Below are positions 16,028 through 25,177 of a DNA stretch of 64,000 nt, in pieces; the first letter of the stretch is position 1, and the number at the start of each line of letters is the position of its first letter. The notes under the pieces were generated by a model. That model did no database searches, had not been told where the DNA came from, and worked only from the letters and a program-made list of their open reading frames with translations. The translations under genes were made by a program, and so were the position numbers. Source of the DNA: Paludibacteraceae bacterium (GTDB lineage: Bacteria > Bacteroidota > Bacteroidia > Bacteroidales > Paludibacteraceae); the NCBI GenBank assembly GCA_024405895.1, contig JAKSNW010000003.1, positions 1 to 64,000 on the forward strand, given 5' to 3'.

Positions 16028-16840
16028 ATGATACAGCAAAACGACTCAGAAACGCTCAAGCAGCAAGGCTGGGCAAAAATCAAGGCCCTGACCACCGACG
16101 AGGTTATTCTGCAACAAGGCACCGACGTGGCTGAACTGACCCAGGCTGACGGCACCACGGTCTATGTCTACCGCTACCCTCACCCGGCCGTGACGGTGGA
16201 CAACGTGATATTCGGTTTCGACGGACTGCAACTCAAGGTGTTGCTCATCAAGCGAGGCATTGAGCCATACAAGAACCGCTGGGCTTTTCCGGGCGGATTC
16301 ATCAACCCCGACGAGACTACCGACGAGGCAGCACGACGTGAACTTCGCGAGGAAACGACCCTTGACGCCACTTTCAGCGAGCAGTTCCGTGTATTCAGCG
16401 AACCCCACCGCGACACCCGAGAACGCGTCATTACGGTGGCCTACGTGGCCCTGTGCAAGATCCAGGAGGTGAAAGGCTGCGACGATGCCAAAGAGGCGCA
16501 ATGGTTTGCCCTGGAGGATGTTCCACAACTGGCCTTCGACCACGACGCCATCCTACGACAAGCCCTCCAGACCCTCAGAGAACGCATCTGTTTCCAACCT
16601 ATAGGATTCGAGCTACTCGATGAGAAGTTCACTATGAAACAGCTACAGACCCTCTATGAGGCAGTGCTCGGCATACGCTTCGACCGCGCCAACTTTGCCA
16701 AGAAGATGCTGAAGCTCAATATCCTGAACCAGCTCGACGAGGTCGTCTGGCCCACCAAGAAGCACTCAGCCACCCTCTACACCTTCAACAAGGAGAACTA
16801 CGACGAGATGAAGCGCAAGGGCATCAGAATGGAATTCTAA
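16028..16840 (+). CDS. Nudix-domain protein with C-terminal winged helix (NrtR-like regulator)
   Basis: 270 residues. After about 45 variable residues, a Nudix domain spans about 50-180. Its Nudix box runs GFINPDE..., continuing to RELREETTL: the catalytic Glu residues are kept, but the Gly near the end of the box is Thr. Residues about 190-270 (FTMKQLQTLYEAVLGIRFDRANFAKKMLKLNIL) form the winged helix seen in NrtR/AraR-type regulators, in which the Nudix fold senses a ligand. The ligand here is unknown. It may still be a hydrolase, but the domain pairing and the flanking repeats favour a transcription factor. Confidence 0.87.
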   Translation: MIQQNDSETLKQQGWAKIKALTTDEVILQQGTDVAELTQADGTTVYVYRYPHPAVTVDNVIFGFDGLQLKVLLIKRGIEPYKNRWAFPGGFINPDETTDEAARRELREETTLDATFSEQFRVFSEPHRDTRERVITVAYVALCKIQEVKGCDDAKEAQWFALEDVPQLAFDHDAILRQALQTLRERICFQPIGFELLDEKFTMKQLQTLYEAVLGIRFDRANFAKKMLKLNILNQLDEVVWPTKKHSATLYTFNKENYDEMKRKGIRMEF

Positions 16841-16895
16841 CAATCAAATAAACATCAGCTCGCCGCCCCCCACTAACAATTTCACTTACCAACCG

Positions 16896-16925
16896 CCCCA
16901 TCCTCACCGATGGGGTGTTTTCGTT
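16896..16925 (+). terminator. Terminator after the Nudix regulator
   Basis: CCCCATC (16896-16902), 6-nt loop, GATGGGG (16909-16915), followed by TGTTTTCGTTTC. Confidence 0.85.
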
Positions 16926-17045
16926 TCTTCAACCCAAGAGCTTGAAACCCTCGATAACTCGATAACCCGAAACTTCGATAACTCGATAGTTCGATAGTTC
17001 GATATTTCGAAACCTCGAAAACTCGATAATTCGAAACAAGGAGCT
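16926..17045. repeat. TCGATA/TCGAAA short-period repeat tract
   Basis: About a dozen near-copies of an 8-9 bp unit (CTCGATAA, TTCGATAG, TTCGAAAC and similar) fill about 16940-17040. The minus strand stays open across it and would encode a repetitive Ser-Tyr-Arg-rich peptide, but the composition is explained by the repeat, and no start, RBS or family supports a gene. Confidence 0.7.
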
Positions 17046-18048
17046 GAGATAACTCAAAATGCCAAAAACCAGTTCCCTGAAAAAAGCCGGTCTGTTGGAA
17101 AACCCGCTTCGGCGAGATATTCCGGAACCAGACAAAACCAAACCGCCTATAAATCAGCGGAATGAAAATTCGAAGAATCCAATTTTTCGAACGCTTTTCG
17201 AAAACGGAACTGTCTGTTCCCAATCAAAACCAAGGAAACGTCTTTCGGCATCGTAAAAAGAGGTTCTGTGCTTTGAAAACGTCACATAAAACCGGAAAAT
17301 GCGTCACAGAAGCGAAAAAACGTCATATCGGGAAACCCTCCGCGATTTCACAACGCGCTGATTATCCGTTTGTTAGAAATCATCCTAACCATCAGCGTAA
17401 ACAATAGTCTACAGGCGTTGACGCCCAAGGAATGGTCTATCACGCTTAATTAGAGGTACTTATGATGATGCAGCGTCAACGTCACAGCGTCATAGTTGCC
17501 TTAAAATCTGCTTACAGAACAGATAGCCCAGGGCCTCCGCACTCCCCACATCAACCGCTCCGGTAACACTCTCCAGCAATTTACTTTATTGTCTTCTAAG
17601 GGAATGAACGTTGTTCATTGGACGAACCGGCTATGTGACGCCGTTTCTCGGGGAACCATGCGATTTCGTTTCATGAGGGCTCGTTTTCGAGCAATTATAT
17701 GGCTATATAGAGAGAAATACTATATAAATTATATATAATAATATATAGTAATAACTATATAATAATATATAACTAATTGAATATCAGTGTTGAAATGCTC
17801 ATGTACCAAAGCAGATACATACAAATGTGACGCTATGACGCTTGACACCCCACAGTGTGCTTATGGTTCACTCCCCAAGGACCTCCAAAAAGCCATCAGC
17901 TTTTTCCCTATGAAGAAAAACACGGACCTTCTTTCCCTCCGAAGCCTGTACCGTAAAACGTCACACCGTCACAGCGTCATACATGTCTATATGTAGTGTG
18001 TGTTACCGATGTTACCGATGTTACTTTTTATGTTTTCGGTGTGCAATG
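17046..18048. other. Gene-free island with repeat element C
   Basis: About 1 kb with no credible gene. It carries CAGCGTCAACGTCACAGCG (17471-17495 region), an AT-only core near 17697-17780 rich in TATATAATAATATA, and the inverse arm GTGACGCTATGACGC (17827-17849). A second pair then follows: CGTCACACCGTCACAGCG (17959-17981), a small ACATG..TATATGT core, and GTTACCGAT repeated with period 9 (18002-18024). Short frames here lack family similarity. Confidence 0.6.
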
Positions 18049-18080
18049 AAAAAAGCCCCACTCCGGGAGGAATGAGGCTT
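18049..18080 (-). terminator. Terminator after the nitroreductase gene
   Basis: On the minus strand AAGCC(T)CATTCCTCC pairs with GGAGTGGGGCTT, followed by TTTTC. It lies 24 bp past the stop codon. Confidence 0.85.
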
Positions 18081-18103
18081 ATGATTGGGCGTTGGGGAAC
18101 GCG

Positions 18104-18775
18104 TTATTTCTTTGCTTCGTAGCCGATTGGGTTGTTGAGAACAGGGATTTGTTCCTCATTGAGTTGGCAGATTTCGCGAATGATGTTCACGTCCATAGTG
18201 GCACGAGGTACGGTGGCGAGGCCTACTGCCTGGCAATAGAGGTTGATGTTCTGGCAAGCGATGCCGGCATCGACGAGACCCATGTTATAGGCATGCTCGC
18301 GGTCTACGTTTTCGAAGCGTTGGAGGTCAGCCACAAGGAGGAGGTGAACAGAGGCATCCATTACGAAATTCTGTTCGAAAGTGTGGTCCGCATTGGAAAC
18401 CATAAGCTTACGGTAGTCGCCATCGATGATGAAGGCGAGGAGGTTCTTCTGAGGTACGTACTCATAGACACCCGACTCCATGAAGACGAAGAGACGGATT
18501 TCCTGAGCATTGCGTGCAGTAGGGTTGGTGGTGTGCTTCTTGTCGCGTTGAATACCCACTGCAGCCCAGCATACGTTGGATATCTGTTGGTTAGAGATTT
18601 TCTTGTTGGCATCGTACTGGCGCACGGAATGGCGTGTACGGAGTGCATCTACGAGGGTGAGGTTCTGCTGTTTCTTGACTGGAGTGGTCTGAGGAGCAGG
18701 CAGTTGGATGTCGTAAGTTTGAGCACTCATTCCCAGTGTCATAGCGGCAAAGAGTGCAAGGAGTACATGTTTCAT
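18104..18775 (-). CDS. Secreted SagB/ThcOx-type nitroreductase-family protein
   Basis: 223 residues. A clear signal peptide (residues 1-18, MSA-QTYD) precedes a nitroreductase fold: LRTRHSVRQYDANKKISNQQISNVCWAAVGIQR for FMN binding, NAQEIRLFVFMESGVYEYVP, and the C-terminal GLVDAGIACQNINLYCQAVGLATVPRA. The sequence resembles SagB-type members, which are usually cytoplasmic. An exported copy would need its flavin delivered to the periplasm. A -7 box TACCTTTG (minus, 18810-18817) precedes the start, and a terminator follows, so it is a single-gene unit. Substrate unknown. Confidence 0.85.
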   Translation of the reverse strand: MKHVLLALFAAMTLGMSAQTYDIQLPAPQTTPVKKQQNLTLVDALRTRHSVRQYDANKKISNQQISNVCWAAVGIQRDKKHTTNPTARNAQEIRLFVFMESGVYEYVPQKNLLAFIIDGDYRKLMVSNADHTFEQNFVMDASVHLLLVADLQRFENVDREHAYNMGLVDAGIACQNINLYCQAVGLATVPRATMDVNIIREICQLNEEQIPVLNNPIGYEAKK

Positions 18776-18916
18776 TGTATATTGCTGTTTTTAGGTTTTA
18801 TTTCTGTGGCAAAGGTACGGGAAAAATCCGAGGTGAGCCCTTTTTCTGATGAGATTTTAAGTATTTTTCTATGTTCTTGGGACAAGAGCAGCTGTTTTCC
18901 GTTTGAGATGCCACCT

Positions 18917-18950
18917 AAAAAAACACGCCCCGAAGAGGTCCGGGACGTGC
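18917..18950 (-). terminator. Terminator after era
   Basis: On the minus strand GCACGTCCCGG pairs with CGGGGCGTG (minor mismatch), followed by TTTTTTT (plus 18917-18923). It ends the long efflux-era transcript. Confidence 0.88.
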
Positions 18951-18979
18951 TATGAAGCATTACAGAGGGCTTGAGAGCG

Positions 18980-19891
18980 TTATTTATGCTCTAGGCGGTA
19001 GCCGAAGGAGCGGAGTTTCTGCTCTCGGTTGCGCCAGTCGCGCTCTGTCTTGACGAAGAGTTCGATGAAAATCTGTTTGCCAAAGAAGGCCTCGAGGTCT
19101 TTTCTTGCTTCGATGCCTACCTTACGGAGTGCCTTGCCTCCCTTGCCGATGAGGATGCCTTTCTGCGATTCGCGCTCACAGAAGATGACGGCAGAGATTC
19201 GGATGATGTTCTCTTCTTCCTTGAAACTCTCTACGGCCACTTCCACGGAGTAAGGGATCTCTTTGTCGTAGTTGAGGAGGATTTTCTCGCGAACGATCTC
19301 ATTGACGAAGAAGCGTTCAGGTTTGTCGGTGAGGGCGTCTTTGTCGAAGAAGGGAGGTGAGAACGGGAGGAGGTCCTTGATGTGGTTGAAGAGAGGCTCG
19401 ATGTTGAACTTCTCGATGGCTGAGATAGGGAAGATCTCGGCGGTTGGGAGTTCCTGATGCCAGAAGGCTACCAACTCCTCAAGACGAGGCTGGTCGATGA
19501 GGTCAATCTTATTGATGATGAGGATGATCTTGGTAGGACAGGCGGGGTCCGCAGCCATGGCTTGGACTTTCTGGAGGAAGAAGGCGTTCTTCTCGGCAGA
19601 GTCGACCACGTCGGTGACATAGAGGAGCACGTCGGCATCGGTGAGTGCTGACTGCGAGAACTCCAGCATGGACTCCTGAAGTTTGTAGTTGGGCTTCAGA
19701 ACGCCAGGGGTGTCGGAATAGACCATCTGGAAGTCGTCGCCATTGACGATGCCCATGATGCGATGGCGGGTGGTCTGAGCCTTGGATGTGATGATAGAGA
19801 TACGCTCGCCTACCAGCGCATTCATGAGGGTAGACTTACCGACATTAGGGTTGCCTACGATATTGACAAAGCCGGCACGATGTTGTTCCAT
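18980..19891 (-). CDS. era: GTPase Era
   Basis: 303 residues. G1 GNPNVGKS (13-20), G2-region TSKAQTTRH, G3 DTPG, G4 NKID, and a C-terminal KH domain with IGKGGKALRKVGIEARKDLE. Era binds the 3' end of 16S rRNA and acts in 30S assembly. It starts 11 bp after the PII-like gene, so it can be read from the efflux operon. That is an odd place for an essential gene, and an internal promoter was not identified. Confidence 0.97.
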   Translation of the reverse strand: MEQHRAGFVNIVGNPNVGKSTLMNALVGERISIITSKAQTTRHRIMGIVNGDDFQMVYSDTPGVLKPNYKLQESMLEFSQSALTDADVLLYVTDVVDSAEKNAFFLQKVQAMAADPACPTKIILIINKIDLIDQPRLEELVAFWHQELPTAEIFPISAIEKFNIEPLFNHIKDLLPFSPPFFDKDALTDKPERFFVNEIVREKILLNYDKEIPYSVEVAVESFKEEENIIRISAVIFCERESQKGILIGKGGKALRKVGIEARKDLEAFFGKQIFIELFVKTERDWRNREQKLRSFGYRLEHK

Positions 19892-19902
19892 GTTGTTGAG
19901 GA

Positions 19903-20196
19903 TTAGACTGTTTGTTCTACGTTCCAGACAAAGGCACGGATACCGACGGTGGTGTTGCGTTTGTCGAGTTTCTTGACAGCCTCAAGGAGCGGAGCCACCT
20001 GGTGGTCTTCTACCACGGTGATGATGGCTGAGTTCATCTCAGGCCATGTGTGGGTGCCACGGCGTGGTTCACCGCCATTGGTACCGCGTCCCTGCACGTT
20101 TTCAAAGTAGGTGAAGCCGGAGATGCCCAGTTCGTCGAGCATGTACTCTACTCGCTCGGTGTTGGCCTGGTTGTATATGATAAATACTGATTTCAT
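19903..20196 (-). CDS. Small PII-like protein in the efflux operon
   Basis: 97 residues (MKSVFIIYNQANTERVEYMLDELGI ... SAIITVVEDHQVAPLLEAVKKLDKRNTTVGIRAFVWNVEQTV). The beta-alpha-beta pattern and the middle GRGTNGGEPRRGTHTWPEMN loop resemble the PII/CutA-like ferredoxin fold. It has no signal peptide or TM segment. It lies 57 bp after the RND permease, which recalls small PII-fold proteins encoded beside metal-efflux RND pumps, but the ligand and role are not established. Family assignment is tentative. Confidence 0.7.
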   Translation of the reverse strand: MKSVFIIYNQANTERVEYMLDELGISGFTYFENVQGRGTNGGEPRRGTHTWPEMNSAIITVVEDHQVAPLLEAVKKLDKRNTTVGIRAFVWNVEQTV

Positions 20197-20253
20197 TGCT
20201 GTTGGGTTATGATAGACTCCCGCCCCATGGTGTGAGGCAGGAGTGCTATGTGT

Positions 20254-23200
20254 TTATTTTTCTTCTGTTTGGTCTTTTGGAGTGGAATCGGCACTGAGTT
20301 GCATGAAGATGAACTCACGACGGCGTTCTTCCTGACGGTCTTTGTCGCTCTTTGACATCAAGGAGTAGAAGACAGGCACGATGAGAAGGGTGATGATGGT
20401 GCTGACCAAGAGGCCGCCGATAACGACGATACCCATAGGACGCCACATCTCAGAACCGACACCGGTGCTCAATGCCATAGGCACCATACCGAGGATGGTG
20501 GTGAAGGCGGTCATCAAGACAGGACGGAGACGGCTTGCACCTGACATCTCGATGGCGGTGTTCATCTCGTAGCCACGCTCACGCATGAGGTCGATGTAGT
20601 CAACCAATACGATACCGTTCTTAACTACGATACCGACCAGCATGATGACACCGAGGGCACCAATCATATCCAAGGAGGTGCGGGTGATGAGGAGGGCAAG
20701 GATGACACCAGAGATGGCGAACGGCACGGCAAGCATGATGATGGCAGGCTTGGAGAGCGATTCGAACTGGGAAGCCATGACGATATATACGAGGATGACG
20801 ATGAGAATCATGAGGAGACCCATGTTGCTGAAGTTCTCCTGCTGGTCTTCGTAACTACCTGCCAAGCGGACTACGATGCCCTGTGGCAGAGAGGTCTTGT
20901 CGACTACGGCTTGAATCTGTGTGGCCAATTCGCCCAAGGAGACGTCGTGAGGGGTGACAGACACCTTGACGTAGCGCTGACGGCTCTTACGCTCAATGGT
21001 AGGAGGAGCCCAGTATTCACCGATAGAGGCAATCTCGGAGAGTTTCACCTGACGGCCTGTTGGGGTCGGAATGGTGAGGTTCTCGATATCGGTGGTTGAG
21101 TTGCGGTCGTCCTCTTTCAAACGAACCATGATGTTATATTCATCGCCGTCTTCCTTGAGGTAGCCGGCACTCATGCCATTGACACGGTTGCGGAGGTAAC
21201 TGGAGATCATGGCTGAACTCAATCCCATACGGGTGGCTTTCTCTTTGTCAACGATGATCTTGAGTTCTGAGCGGTCTTTGTCGCGGCTGATCATGACGTC
21301 GCGGGCACCAGATACTTCCTGTTGGATGGTATATTTGAACTCGTTGGCCATGGCAGAGGTCTTGTCGAAGTCGTAGCCATAGATCTCAACGTCAACGGTC
21401 TGTGCGCCACCGCCACCCATACCGCTGCTGATTTGTGCTGAGTAGTCGATGATTTCAGGGTAGTTGGCCATCTCTTTACGGAGAATCTCGGCGATGGTGA
21501 AGATGTCACGTTTGCGCTGATATTTCTTACCGCAGTTGACGGTCATCTGGATCTTGTTGTTGGTGGTGTTGTTGAACAAGGCTGACATACCGCCATCGTC
21601 CTGCGAACCGGCAGATGAGTTGATAAGTCGGATTTCAGGCACGAGTTCCTGGAAGCGGGCCTCAAGGCGACGGGCTGTCTTGATGGTCTCTTCGATACGT
21701 GAGCCTTGAACCAATTCAATCTTGACGGTGATACGGCCGTTGTCCTGCTGCTGCATGAAGTCGGTGCCAATCCAGCCGAGCATCATAGGAATCAATGAGA
21801 GGACGAAGAAGGCTGCAAGGATGCCGATGGAGGTCCAGCGGTGAGTAAGGCAGACATGGAGCAGACGGGCATAGAGTTGGTCGAGTTTGTCCAACAGGCT
21901 AACCACGTATTTCTGATACCAACCAGCCTGGTCGGCTTCTTCTACGATTTCGCCATTGACAACTTTCACTTTCTTTGCTTTCAAGAGTTTGGAGCAAAGC
22001 ATTGGGGTGAGGGAGATAGCGATGGCGGTAGAGGTACATACAACGATGGTGACAATCCAACCCAACTCCTTGAACATGATACCTGCCATACCTGGCAACA
22101 TGGTCAGAGGAACGAATACGGCCACGATTACGAGGGTGGTAGCGATAACGGAAACCCAAACCTCATTGGTGGCGTAGATGGCAGCCTCACGCGGACGGGA
22201 GCCACGCTCGATATGCTTCATGATGTTCTCCAAGACGACGATGGCATCGTCCACTACCATACCAATGGCGACGGTCAGAGAACAGAGTGAGATAATGTTC
22301 AGTGAACTGTCGGCACCGAATTTCAGGTAGATGAAGGCTACGATGAGGGAGATAGGGATGGTCAAACTGATGATCAATGCGGCACGCCAGCGGCCCAAGA
22401 AGAAGAGCACGACCAAGACTACGAACAGGAGGGCGTAGCCGATAGATTCTTTCAAGGAGTCGATAGAGTTCTGGATATCGGTTGAGGAGTCGTAGATTTC
22501 AGAGATCTTCACGTCGGAAGGCAACTGCTTACGAATGATATCCAACTCCTTACGGAGGTCACGACAGATTTGGACGGTGTTGCCGCCAGACTGTTTGCTG
22601 ACGATGAGACGAACACTCTCCTGACCATTGGTCTTCTCATCGAGTGAGAGGTCCTTGATGGTATCGCGTACGGTGGCGAGGTCGCGAACATAGACCTGTT
22701 TGCCGTCGAAGGTGGTAGTTACGATGATGTTGTTGATTTCTTCACTCTCGAGGTATTCGCTTCGTACCTGCATCTGATACTGTTCTTTTTCCATCTTGAC
22801 AGTACCAGAGGAGAGGTTGAGGTTGTTGCCGCTGATGGCTTGACCGACGGTCTCGAGTGGGATGCCGTAGGCGTCGAGTTTAGCTTGGTCGATGTCGACG
22901 TAGACGTAGCGCTCCGGTGTGCCGGAGAGGGTGAGGTTGCCGATACCGTTTACACGGTTCAACTGAGGCACGACCTCGTCATTCAGCAGTTTATCCAAGC
23001 CAGGATAACTCTCCTTTGCCGTGATGGCATACTGAGCGATAGGCATGGCAGAGGAACTGAACTTGAAGACGAAAGGAGTGGAGCAAGCGTCTGGGAGGTT
23101 GTCCTTGGTCATCTCGATATAGGAGCGGACGTCGTTGACAGCCTCGGTGAGGTCAGTGCCCCATTCAAATTCCATCAAGACCATAGAGATGTTGTCCTTT

Positions 23201-23451
23201 GAGGTTGAAGTGAGTTTCTTCAAGCCGTCAACGGAGTTCAAACTGTTCTCCATCAGTTTGGTTACGTTGGTCTCAATCTCACTGGCACTTGCACCTGGAT
23301 AGGTGGTCATGACGGTGACGTAAGGTGGATCCATTTCTGGGAACTGGTCCACAGGCAACTGAACGTAGGAGAAGATACCGATGATGACGACAGCCACAAA
23401 GATGAGGGCTGTGGTAATCGGTTTATCAATCGCCGTTTTGTAAATACTCAT
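20254..23451 (-). CDS. RND efflux permease, HAE1 (AcrB/MexB-like) type
   Basis: 1065 residues, the full length of the family. N-terminal TM MSIYKTAIDKPITTALIFVAVVIIGIFSYVQLPVDQFPE, porter region with GLDKLLNDEVVPQLNRVNGIGNLTLSG, TM4 with GMVVDDAIVVLENIMKHIERG (the proton-relay Asp pair), and the second half with GALGVIMLVGIVVKNGIVLVDYIDLMRERG. Drives proton-coupled export from periplasm or membrane through a TolC channel. Encoded 28 bp after the adaptor gene, in the order TetR, TolC, OMP, MFP, RND. Confidence 0.97.
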   Translation of the reverse strand: MSIYKTAIDKPITTALIFVAVVIIGIFSYVQLPVDQFPEMDPPYVTVMTTYPGASASEIETNVTKLMENSLNSVDGLKKLTSTSKDNISMVLMEFEWGTDLTEAVNDVRSYIEMTKDNLPDACSTPFVFKFSSSAMPIAQYAITAKESYPGLDKLLNDEVVPQLNRVNGIGNLTLSGTPERYVYVDIDQAKLDAYGIPLETVGQAISGNNLNLSSGTVKMEKEQYQMQVRSEYLESEEINNIIVTTTFDGKQVYVRDLATVRDTIKDLSLDEKTNGQESVRLIVSKQSGGNTVQICRDLRKELDIIRKQLPSDVKISEIYDSSTDIQNSIDSLKESIGYALLFVVLVVLFFLGRWRAALIISLTIPISLIVAFIYLKFGADSSLNIISLCSLTVAIGMVVDDAIVVLENIMKHIERGSRPREAAIYATNEVWVSVIATTLVIVAVFVPLTMLPGMAGIMFKELGWIVTIVVCTSTAIAISLTPMLCSKLLKAKKVKVVNGEIVEEADQAGWYQKYVVSLLDKLDQLYARLLHVCLTHRWTSIGILAAFFVLSLIPMMLGWIGTDFMQQQDNGRITVKIELVQGSRIEETIKTARRLEARFQELVPEIRLINSSAGSQDDGGMSALFNNTTNNKIQMTVNCGKKYQRKRDIFTIAEILRKEMANYPEIIDYSAQISSGMGGGGAQTVDVEIYGYDFDKTSAMANEFKYTIQQEVSGARDVMISRDKDRSELKIIVDKEKATRMGLSSAMISSYLRNRVNGMSAGYLKEDGDEYNIMVRLKEDDRNSTTDIENLTIPTPTGRQVKLSEIASIGEYWAPPTIERKSRQRYVKVSVTPHDVSLGELATQIQAVVDKTSLPQGIVVRLAGSYEDQQENFSNMGLLMILIVILVYIVMASQFESLSKPAIIMLAVPFAISGVILALLITRTSLDMIGALGVIMLVGIVVKNGIVLVDYIDLMRERGYEMNTAIEMSGASRLRPVLMTAFTTILGMVPMALSTGVGSEMWRPMGIVVIGGLLVSTIITLLIVPVFYSLMSKSDKDRQEERRREFIFMQLSADSTPKDQTEEK

Positions 23452-23479
23452 AGTGTTTCAGTAATTGTTTTGTGTTGGT

Positions 23480-24502
23480 TTACTTGTTGGTGATCTCGAG
23501 GAGAGAGCCGTCGACGAGGCGACCCTGACCAAGGGTTACGATTTCAAGGCCTTCTTCAATGCCTTCACCGCTGATTTCGATGTATGAGTCAACACGTTGT
23601 CCCAATTCTACGTCTACACGTTTTGCTACGCCGTTGTTGTTGACGAAGACGTAACGGTCGTTGGCACCCACGAGTTTCAACACTGCCTGATAAGGAGCCA
23701 CGACAGCCTCAGCCTCGCCGAGAGCCATCTCTGTGCGAACGTACATACCTGGACGGAGGATTTCCTTGCCGTTAGGGATTTTCAGTTTCACTTGGAAGGT
23801 GTGGGTTGAAGCGTCGATGGTTGGGTAGACGGTCTCGATGGTAGCGTCGAAGACTTGGTCTGGATAGATCTCAGAGGTAAGGGTGAGTTTCTGACCAGCC
23901 TTGACGATTGGGAAATAAGACTCAGGCACAGCGATGTAGGCTTTCAAGGTGCTGATGCGGGTGAGTTGGAGGATTGGCTGTCCGCCATAGAGTTCGCCGT
24001 CCTCGTAGTTCTTGGCAGAGATGACGCCTGAGAAAGGTGCTTTCACGAAGGTGTTCTGCTCGAGGAATTCGAGGTTGTTCTTGGTCTGGTCGTATTGAAG
24101 TTTGGTCTGGTCGTAGACCTGTTGGCTGATGCTACCGCTTTTCTTCAAAGCCTCTGTACGGGAGAGTTCGACGCCGAGGTTGGCGAAGGTGAGTTTGGCA
24201 GTATTATATTGTGTGCGGTCCATACGAACGAGCATCTGACCTTGGGAGACGCGGCTGCTGACATCGACGTAGATGTGCTCGATGTTGCCGGTGACGGATG
24301 GTGAGATGCTGACGGTCTCGTAGCCCTGGAGGGTGGTTGAGAGATTCAGCACACGTTGAATTTTCTGAGTTTGAAGGAGAGAGGTCTCCACTTTCTCTTT
24401 TTTCACCTCTTCCTGCTTGGTGGTGTCGGCTTTCTTGCCGCAAGATGAGAAGAGAACGGCTGTGGCACATGCCATCAGTACCAATGATTTCTTAATTTCC
24501 AT
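23480..24502 (-). CDS. RND efflux periplasmic adaptor lipoprotein (MFP)
   Basis: 340 residues. Lipobox FSSC at about 18-21 gives an inner-membrane-anchored lipoprotein. A barrel-sandwich (lipoyl-like) half is visible at SPSVTGNIEHIYVDVSSRVSQGQMLVRMD, then an alpha-hairpin (about 85-150), the matching half APFSGVISAKNYEDGELYGGQPILQL, a beta-barrel, and a C-terminal membrane-proximal domain ending VTLGQGRLVDGSLLEI. It links the RND permease encoded 28 bp downstream to the TolC-type channel encoded in the same cluster. Confidence 0.96.
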   Translation of the reverse strand: MEIKKSLVLMACATAVLFSSCGKKADTTKQEEVKKEKVETSLLQTQKIQRVLNLSTTLQGYETVSISPSVTGNIEHIYVDVSSRVSQGQMLVRMDRTQYNTAKLTFANLGVELSRTEALKKSGSISQQVYDQTKLQYDQTKNNLEFLEQNTFVKAPFSGVISAKNYEDGELYGGQPILQLTRISTLKAYIAVPESYFPIVKAGQKLTLTSEIYPDQVFDATIETVYPTIDASTHTFQVKLKIPNGKEILRPGMYVRTEMALGEAEAVVAPYQAVLKLVGANDRYVFVNNNGVAKRVDVELGQRVDSYIEISGEGIEEGLEIVTLGQGRLVDGSLLEITNK

Positions 24503-24555
24503 TATGATGATATTTTTTTCTTTTCTTATTTATTACCTATTGTATCTGGTGGCGA

Positions 24556-25173
24556 TTACATCTTGTCGATGAACTTGAATGCAAGGGCCAACTCAAACGC
24601 GTTGATAGGCGACGTATTAAGACGCTCACGGCTAATGAAGTCGCGGTAGTTGTACGATTGAGGAATGAGTTTATAGCGTACGCCAAGATTCACGAACCAG
24701 AAATCGATGCCTGTTCCGAGGTCAAGTCCTACAGACATCATCCTGTTCTCGGCATTGAACTCGCCAGTGCTGTAGTCTTTGTTCAGGTTGAAGTTGATGG
24801 TCGGTCCAGCCAACAGATGCCAGTTGAACTTCCTTCTGTCCACAATCTTGAAACCGGCAAGCACCGGGAAGTTAATGCTCTGGTAGAGAACCTTGCTATG
24901 CTGCTCCCCTACTTCTGTTCCTGTGGTTCGGCGTGTATTTTCGCGGGCATAGAGAGCCTCAACCTCGGCAAACAGCCTATGGCCGAAGCGCAACATCAAG
25001 CCCACATTGAAGCCTTTGGTAGCGTCTTCCACCACCGAAGTCTTGCCGAAGTTCCATTGTTCATTGAATCCAAGCGAGGTATTGAAACCACCCTTGACAC
25101 CAACGGCATATTGGGCATTGGCCATCATCCCGCACATCAGGAACAAAATAAGTATGAGCGCCTTACGATTCAT
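24556..25173 (-). CDS. Outer-membrane beta-barrel protein (PorT-like) inside the efflux operon
   Basis: 205 residues. Signal peptide (1-20, ANA-QYAVGVKGG), then alternating strands typical of a small eight-stranded barrel (GVKGGFNTSLGF, FNVGLMLRFGHRLFAEVEALY, FPVLAGFKIVDRRKFNWHLLAGPTINF, FVNLGVRYKLIPQSYNYRD, FELALAFKFID). It belongs to the Bacteroidota PorT/outer-membrane-barrel group by pattern. It lies 4 bp after the TolC gene and 53 bp before the adaptor, so it is cotranscribed with the pump, though it is not a standard component. Confidence 0.85.
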   Translation of the reverse strand: MNRKALILILFLMCGMMANAQYAVGVKGGFNTSLGFNEQWNFGKTSVVEDATKGFNVGLMLRFGHRLFAEVEALYARENTRRTTGTEVGEQHSKVLYQSINFPVLAGFKIVDRRKFNWHLLAGPTINFNLNKDYSTGEFNAENRMMSVGLDLGTGIDFWFVNLGVRYKLIPQSYNYRDFISRERLNTSPINAFELALAFKFIDKM

Positions 25174-25177
25174 TCGC

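Noticed and set aside
16882..17223. Minus-strand frame with repeated SYR/NYR peptides
   Set aside because: Produced by the TCGATA microrepeat tract and overlaps the Nudix gene's terminator. No evidence of a start site.
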